Program-made: the position numbers and the translations under genes
Assembly (NCBI RefSeq): GCF_001540865.1
Contig: NC_033641.1
Coordinates: 5,052,964 to 5,116,963 of the forward strand
Reading direction: 5' to 3'
Length of the DNA: 64,000 bases
DNA from: Ananas comosus
Lineage: Eukaryota; Streptophyta; Magnoliopsida; Poales; Bromeliaceae
Notes under the pieces: model-generated
The model's database searches: none
What the model was told of the DNA's origin: nothing
The model's input: only the letters and a program-made list of their open reading frames with translations
Shown: in pieces, positions 59,878 through 64,000 of the stretch
Position numbering within the stretch: position 1 is the stretch's first letter
Layout: each line of letters opens with the position of its first letter

Positions 59878-60386
59878 TCATCGATCTTCATCCAGTGCTC
59901 GCCTTCCGGATAACAGTTCTAATAGCACTACACCGAAGCTGTATATGTCGCTCTTCACGGATAAGTGGCCTCGCGGAAAAATGTAAACATTGTTAGAAAT
60001 AAGTTATCACTAACCGACCCTGTTCATCGGAATCGGGCCGTGTTCATTTATGATGTAATATGTTACCACCTCAACTTGTATACTTTCTATACTTTCTAAC
60101 CGACCCTGTTCATCGAAATCAGGCTTTGTTCATTTCTGATGTAATCTGTTACCATCTCAACATGTATACTTTCTAACCGACCCTGTTCATCGAAATCGGG
60201 TCCTGTTTATTTCTGATGTAATATGTTACCACCTCAACTTGTATACTTTCTAAATATATAACAGCGAGCGTAAACATTCATATTTATCTGCTTTTGCATA
60301 ATTTGAGGATGAGTCGAAATATAACCTGTAGCAATATATTCTGGAGCCGCATAACCACGGGTTCTGACAATATATTCTGGAGCCGC
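59878..60386 (-). pseudogene. Receptor-like kinase fragment (two exons)
   Basis: Minus strand, exon 60386-60326 encodes the end of a kinase activation segment (GYAAPEYIATG), intron 60325-59970 (GT-AG), exon 59969-59878 encodes [20 protein letters not shown] and [10 protein letters not shown], then a stop. Together this is kinase subdomains VIII-IX as in plant RLCK-VII/PBS1-type kinases. The split codon (G|GC) joins in frame. The first exon carries a 36-bp in-frame duplication repeating AAPEYI. The N-lobe, catalytic loop and C-lobe end are absent. A captured or decayed fragment, not an active kinase. Confidence 0.75.
60011..60250. repeat. Triplicated 77-bp tandem repeat
   Basis: Copies start TAACCGACCCTGTTCATCG at 60011, 60097 and 60174. 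The first is 86 bp owing to a 9-bp internal duplication (TATACTTTC), the others are 77 bp. It lies inside the intron of the kinase fragment. Confidence 0.9.
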
Positions 60387-60479
60387 AGTAAAGAAATTGA
60401 TGTTAGAAGCACAATAACAATTTTTTTTTGTTCCCTTCCATAGAAAAGAAATGAGAAAAAAAAACCAAGGAAAGAAGAA

Positions 60480-60630
60480 CTCCATGGTTTTCTTTGAGGC
60501 ATAGCCATTCCGATGCTGTCCATGTTGAGGAGCCGAGCGGCATTTTGGAGCGCCCCGTCGGTGATAGCGACGATGCCATTCTTGTCGAGCACGTAGAAAG
60601 GCATAGCTGAGGGGGCAGTCAACGACAACG
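60480..60630 (-). pseudogene. Unidentified coding-like exon
   Basis: Minus strand reads MPFYVLDKNGIVAITDGAL followed by QNAARLLNMDSIGMAMPQRK, with good codon structure and moderate GC. I do not recognise it. The next sequence on the minus strand is T/A-rich, then the kinase exon; whether these belong to one gene is unclear. Confidence 0.35.
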
Positions 60631-61480
60631 ACGCTTCATTAGTCTACCTGCACAAAGGTGCTACCAAAGGAGGTCGGTGGCGGAGGTGGTGCCATGTGGC
60701 AAATAAGGCGAGAAGAGGGGTAGCGAGGAAGACGCCGAGGACGGAGAGGAGGGGATTACGGGGGAAGTTGGCTCAGGTGAATGGCAAAGAGGACGGAGAA
60801 AATGACTAAAGAGGGGAAAAGGGTGAGAGCGAGCACAGGAAAAGGATTGGGGGGGATGGGGAGGATGTACGACAGTATGGCCGGATCCAAACCCGTTGGT
60901 GTGGGGTCAGCATGGGAGCAGAAGCATGGGCTAAGGTATGGGCACATTGACTTCTGTTTCCTCTTTGTTTTTTCTTCTTTTTTTTTCCAAAGATGGGCCG
61001 CATCCGCGCCGGCTCGCGGCGGCGCGCCGCCCTGGCTCGCGCCCGCATGCCCGGGCCCACTCCCGCTCGCCCGCGCCCGCGGACGCTCGCCTGCTCGCCT
61101 GCCCGCGCCCGCGCCCTTTCGCCCCCTGCGTCGCTCGCCCGCCCCTCCCCCTCGCGCTGATCGCGGAGGCCCTGCCGTACCAGCTAGAATCCTGATTCAA
61201 ATATTCAAAAAGGTGAAAAAAGGAAAAATAGAGAGAGAGATGATGGCATCTCACAGGAAAAAAGAGGAAATAAAAGGAAAAAACCCAACTCGGCGCCTGC
61301 TCGTTCCGCGCCGTTCGCGCGTGTGCTCGTGCCCGCCGCCCACGCGCCCGTCGCCCCCCCGCGCCGGCTTCGCACGCGGCTGGCCCGCCCGCTCGCAGCC
61401 ATCGCGGAGAGGCGCTCCTGAGAGAGAGAGGAGAGAGTGAGTGTATGGAGAGAGAGAAAGTTGTGTGGGAGATTTTTTCC
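60631..61480. other. Purine-rich and GC-rich low-complexity region
   Basis: GA-rich plus strand (60720-60900), then two GC blocks (60990-61190 and 61285-61415) built of CGC/GCC/CTCGC words. Open frames on both strands encode only Pro/Arg/Ala-rich low-complexity peptides. No gene supported; it could be a decayed CpG-rich leader or a local expansion. Confidence 0.5.
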
Positions 61481-62473
61481 TTTAAAAAAAAGGTACATCG
61501 TCAGAGAAAGAAGAGGTATATAATGAGAGAGAAAGAGAGGTATATAATACTGTGAGAAAAAGTGAGAGAAGAGAGAGAGGTATATAATGTGTGTAAGAGA
61601 AGAGAGAGGTATATAATATCTATGAGAGAGATGTGAGAGAGAGTGAGCTACCTATATATAATGAGAAGAGAGAGAGAAGGTAATGTACTAATTTTTTTGG
61701 CATTATATATATATATATTTGTGAGAGAGAGTTGTATATATATATATATATTATAATATATATATTATAGTATTATATATATATAATGCCTAAAAAAATT
61801 ACTACATACCTCTCTCTCTTCTCATGTATATTATATATATATATATATATATACTAATATATATATATTATATATTATACTATATGCGAGAGAGAGGTGA
61901 GGGAAAAACAAAAAAAAAAAACACCAAAAACCCCACATGAGTGAAGAGAGAAAACAAAAAAAAGAAAAAAAAAAGTACCCCGAAAGAGAGAGAGTATGTA
62001 GTAATTTCTTTAGCATTATACATATATATGTGTAAGAGAGAGTAGATAATATATATATATATATATAATATATAATTTAATATATATATATAATATATAT
62101 ATATATATATAGAAAATATTAGAACTACAAAACATCTAACCCAATTGTTAAAAAAATTTACATCATAGACCATATATTTAGTTTGATTCTATATAAATGT
62201 ACACTCTCTCTCTATACTATATAATATATATAATATATATATATATAATATATATATATATCCCATACATAATATAGAATTATAATATATATATATTGGA
62301 GACACTCACAATAATAAATCATCTGCCAATTGCTTATAAAATGCACGAAGTCAACTAATATTACAACCATACACACTATCATCTATCCATTTGTAAAAAA
62401 CTTTACATCAAACCATATTAAATTATGTTATATATAAATACACACTCTCTCTCTATATTAGTATATATATATA

Positions 62474-62504
<31 letters not shown>

Positions 62505-62530
62505 ATATTGTGAGAGTGGGTGGGAAAAAA
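61481..62530. repeat. AT and GAGA microsatellite cluster
   Basis: Dense runs of (AT)n and (GA)n, with GAGAGAGGTATATAAT repeated at 61510-61625. Near 62580 another GA/GT run precedes a poly-T tract. No gene. Confidence 0.85.
61679..61809. mobile_element. Possible MITE / long inverted repeat
   Basis: Imperfect inverted arms of about 35 bp: GGTAATGTACTAATTTTTTT and on, against its complement ending TACTACATACC at 61809. A third arm copy lies at 61994-62030. This could be a small hairpin element inside microsatellite DNA; target duplication not established. Confidence 0.4.
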
Positions 62531-62836
62531 GTGGGCCGCACAGTGCCCCAACAGTACCCCCCAAATCCAGAGAGAGAGAGAGAGAGTGTGTGTGAGGGTT
62601 TTTTTTTTTTTAAGGTGGGCCCCACAAAAGGACCCTTGGAACCCGGAGAGGGCTCCAAGGGGTTCCCCTTTCATGTTTGTATAGAAGATAGATAGATGAA
62701 TAAAATAATCTGTATATATATTTTTTTCTAAAAAATTGAAATAAAATGTGATTTTTTTTTGGAGTTTAAGGTTATTATTCATGAATAATTCGCGACCGCT
62801 CAATTACCTATAAATTAATATCATGAATTGGGAGTT

Positions 62837-64000
62837 TGTCACGCCCCGGATTACTCGTTTCCCCGGGCTCGCTAACAGACCCGCCGTATACATAGAAATT
62901 TTTCTCGTATACGAAGCGAAATAGTAGAAGTACCTATAATCATACAATACTACAAACAGTAGTATAGAGCAGCTAGGAAAGTAAACCATATATATAAACT
63001 GTGGTTCACTGCATACATGTTATCCAGGGTATACAAAAACTCGCTCTGGCGAGATACAACAACTGTATGTAAAGACCCAAAAACTACAACTGCTTGTAGT
63101 TGGTGCTCCTCTAGCTCTGCGACTCGTCTGGAAGGGCTGTAACTCACAACGCCCTTGCCACGATCAGTCTCGGTAGAAGCAGCAGCCGGAACAGAAGGCT
63201 TTGCAAAAACAGGGTAACAATTGGGTGTGAGAACTACTACAAAAAGAAGTAGTACTCAGTGGGTGCCGCCCTCGAACTCATCGGTCCACCCACTAAGTCT
63301 ACAGGGATAAGCAAGACTAGTAAAGAAAGCTGGAACAAATCTACAACTAAATATCGCTATACTATCATGCTCTAACTCTAACCCTCTGTAGAACAATGTC
63401 AACTCAGACCCAATCTCAAATAAGAACTGTAATCATACCCGTCTCTGGGACTGTGAACACACCTGTCCCGCCCGGTTGCGACTATATAGCTACCTCTACA
63501 CTAACCAGTCCGTGGAGAGCAAGTCCAACCTGCACGAACGACACCAACGCAAAAGAACAGCGCCCGTCTTCGGAGTGGCACCCGTGGGACTACCCAACCG
63601 AGTATGCAGCATATCTCTGTCGAGCTCAATCAAGCTCTAACAAGCCAAAGTCAAGTAGATAGGGTCAAAATAGGTCTAGAAACCAAACCCAGTGCCCTCG
63701 GCACAATCTGAGACTAAAAACAGAAATCTAGATCCACCGTCAACCCCGACGGCACCCGACATCCCGGAACAGCTTAGACTCCACTGTAAAATCAAGCTCA
63801 GCGTCTCAGTATGAGCGTAAATACATTTTAAACTACTCCGAGTACCGACCGCGCTGAAACAACGGCGATATAATCAAAACACGGCTCCTAGAGCTAAATC
63901 AGGTAGTAGAATCATATGACGGGTCAAAATGCTAGTTTTCTCCTAAATCAAAATTTCAAGTCCAACATGTATAATTTATTAACTCATTCAGCATGCTTTA
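62837..64000 (-). mobile_element. LTR M, running off the window
   Basis: Begins TGTCACGCCCC at 62837 and continues past the right edge. Contains the conserved module: inner stem (63233-63254), outer 11-bp arms CTCAGTGGGTG (63255-63265) and CACCCACTAAG (63287-63297), an acceptor near 63199 and a GC donor at 63158. No coding sequence seen. Element interior, if any, would lie to the left but is absent, so it is a solo or partial LTR. Confidence 0.75.
63159..63198 (-). other. Predicted leader microexon, LTR M (40 nt)
   Basis: Donor GTG|GCAAGG is clear. The acceptor is uncertain; the nearest AG gives 40 nt (TTTTTGCAAAG). This copy supports the donor more than the exact exon length. Confidence 0.3.

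Larger units (their letters stand above)
52244..60630 (-). mobile_element. Possible Helitron with gene fragments
   Basis: The minus-strand 3' end reads a GC hairpin (CCGCAACGCGCGG) followed about 10 nt later by CTAG and then T, the canonical Helitron 3' terminus with an A/T target. No inverted repeats or target duplication are seen. Rightwards come AT-rich DNA, an unidentified coding-like piece (53661-53845), solo LTR L, further coding-like pieces and kinase exons, all readable on the minus strand as in gene-capturing Helitrons. The 5' terminus (TC...) was not found; the right border is a guess placed after the last fragment. No Rep/helicase is visible, so it would be non-autonomous. Confidence 0.45.

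Noticed and set aside
60781..61440. 219-codon plus-strand frame
   Set aside because: Crosses GA-rich and GC-rich low-complexity DNA; composition-driven, no domain.
61481..62530. CRISPR-like or satellite array
   Set aside because: Simple (AT)n/(GA)n repeats with no spacers and plant context.

Overview
The window is plant nuclear DNA, most likely from a monocot. It holds one clearly expressed host gene, the cytosolic Fe-S assembly factor AE7/MIP18, with plant-type introns. Almost everything else is Ty3/gypsy chromovirus retrotransposons of the Tekay/Del type: long 2.4-3.8 kb LTRs beginning TGTAA and ending GGCGTGACA, an initiator-Met tRNA primer site, CCHC gag, and protease-RT-RNaseH-integrase with a C-terminal chromodomain-like tail. 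The species cannot be fixed from the sequence. Four single-N joins (12616, 38698, 46164, 53023) mark scaffold seams, and several elements break exactly there.

Layout. 1-41439 is a nested block of elements and solo LTRs on both strands. I label them Z (1-1238), D (1239-9295, interrupted by solo LTR E), a B-family LTR (9296-11894), A (12617-21757, inserted in the left LTR of B), B (to 29743, inserted in the coding region of C), C (to 34255, inserted in LTR F), F (to 35295), G (35296-41182, interrupted by H) and LTR remnant K (to 41439). About 0.5 kb after K the AE7 leader begins. AE7 spans 44486-51832 in five coding exons. Its first coding intron is U12-type with unusual AT-AA ends, and its third is about 6 kb because it has swallowed a truncated gypsy element (J) and a 1-kb segment of unknown origin. 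Downstream, 52244 looks like the 3' end of a Helitron on the minus strand. The region to about 60.6 kb carries gene fragments, including a protein-kinase piece, and many short tandem duplications, and is interrupted by solo LTR L (53846-57662, TSD AAATG). 60.7-62.8 kb is GC-rich then AT/GA microsatellite DNA. A last LTR (M) runs off the end.

Main observation. Across twelve LTRs from otherwise diverged subfamilies the same layout recurs: a GA-rich leader ending in a good splice donor, about 1.2-1.5 kb of intron-like sequence, a two-stem hairpin module whose inner stem shows compensatory changes, a pyrimidine tract with CAG acceptor, a microexon that is exactly 33 nt in nine of twelve copies, then a GT or GC donor. 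In the copies that keep gag, a second acceptor (usually TTTCAG|GA) lies 5-6 nt before the gag ATG, so the second intron would remove the LTR end and primer-binding site. This predicts a spliced gag mRNA distinct from the genomic RNA. A second shared feature is a cluster of ACCGGT-centred palindromes just upstream of the GA-rich leader.
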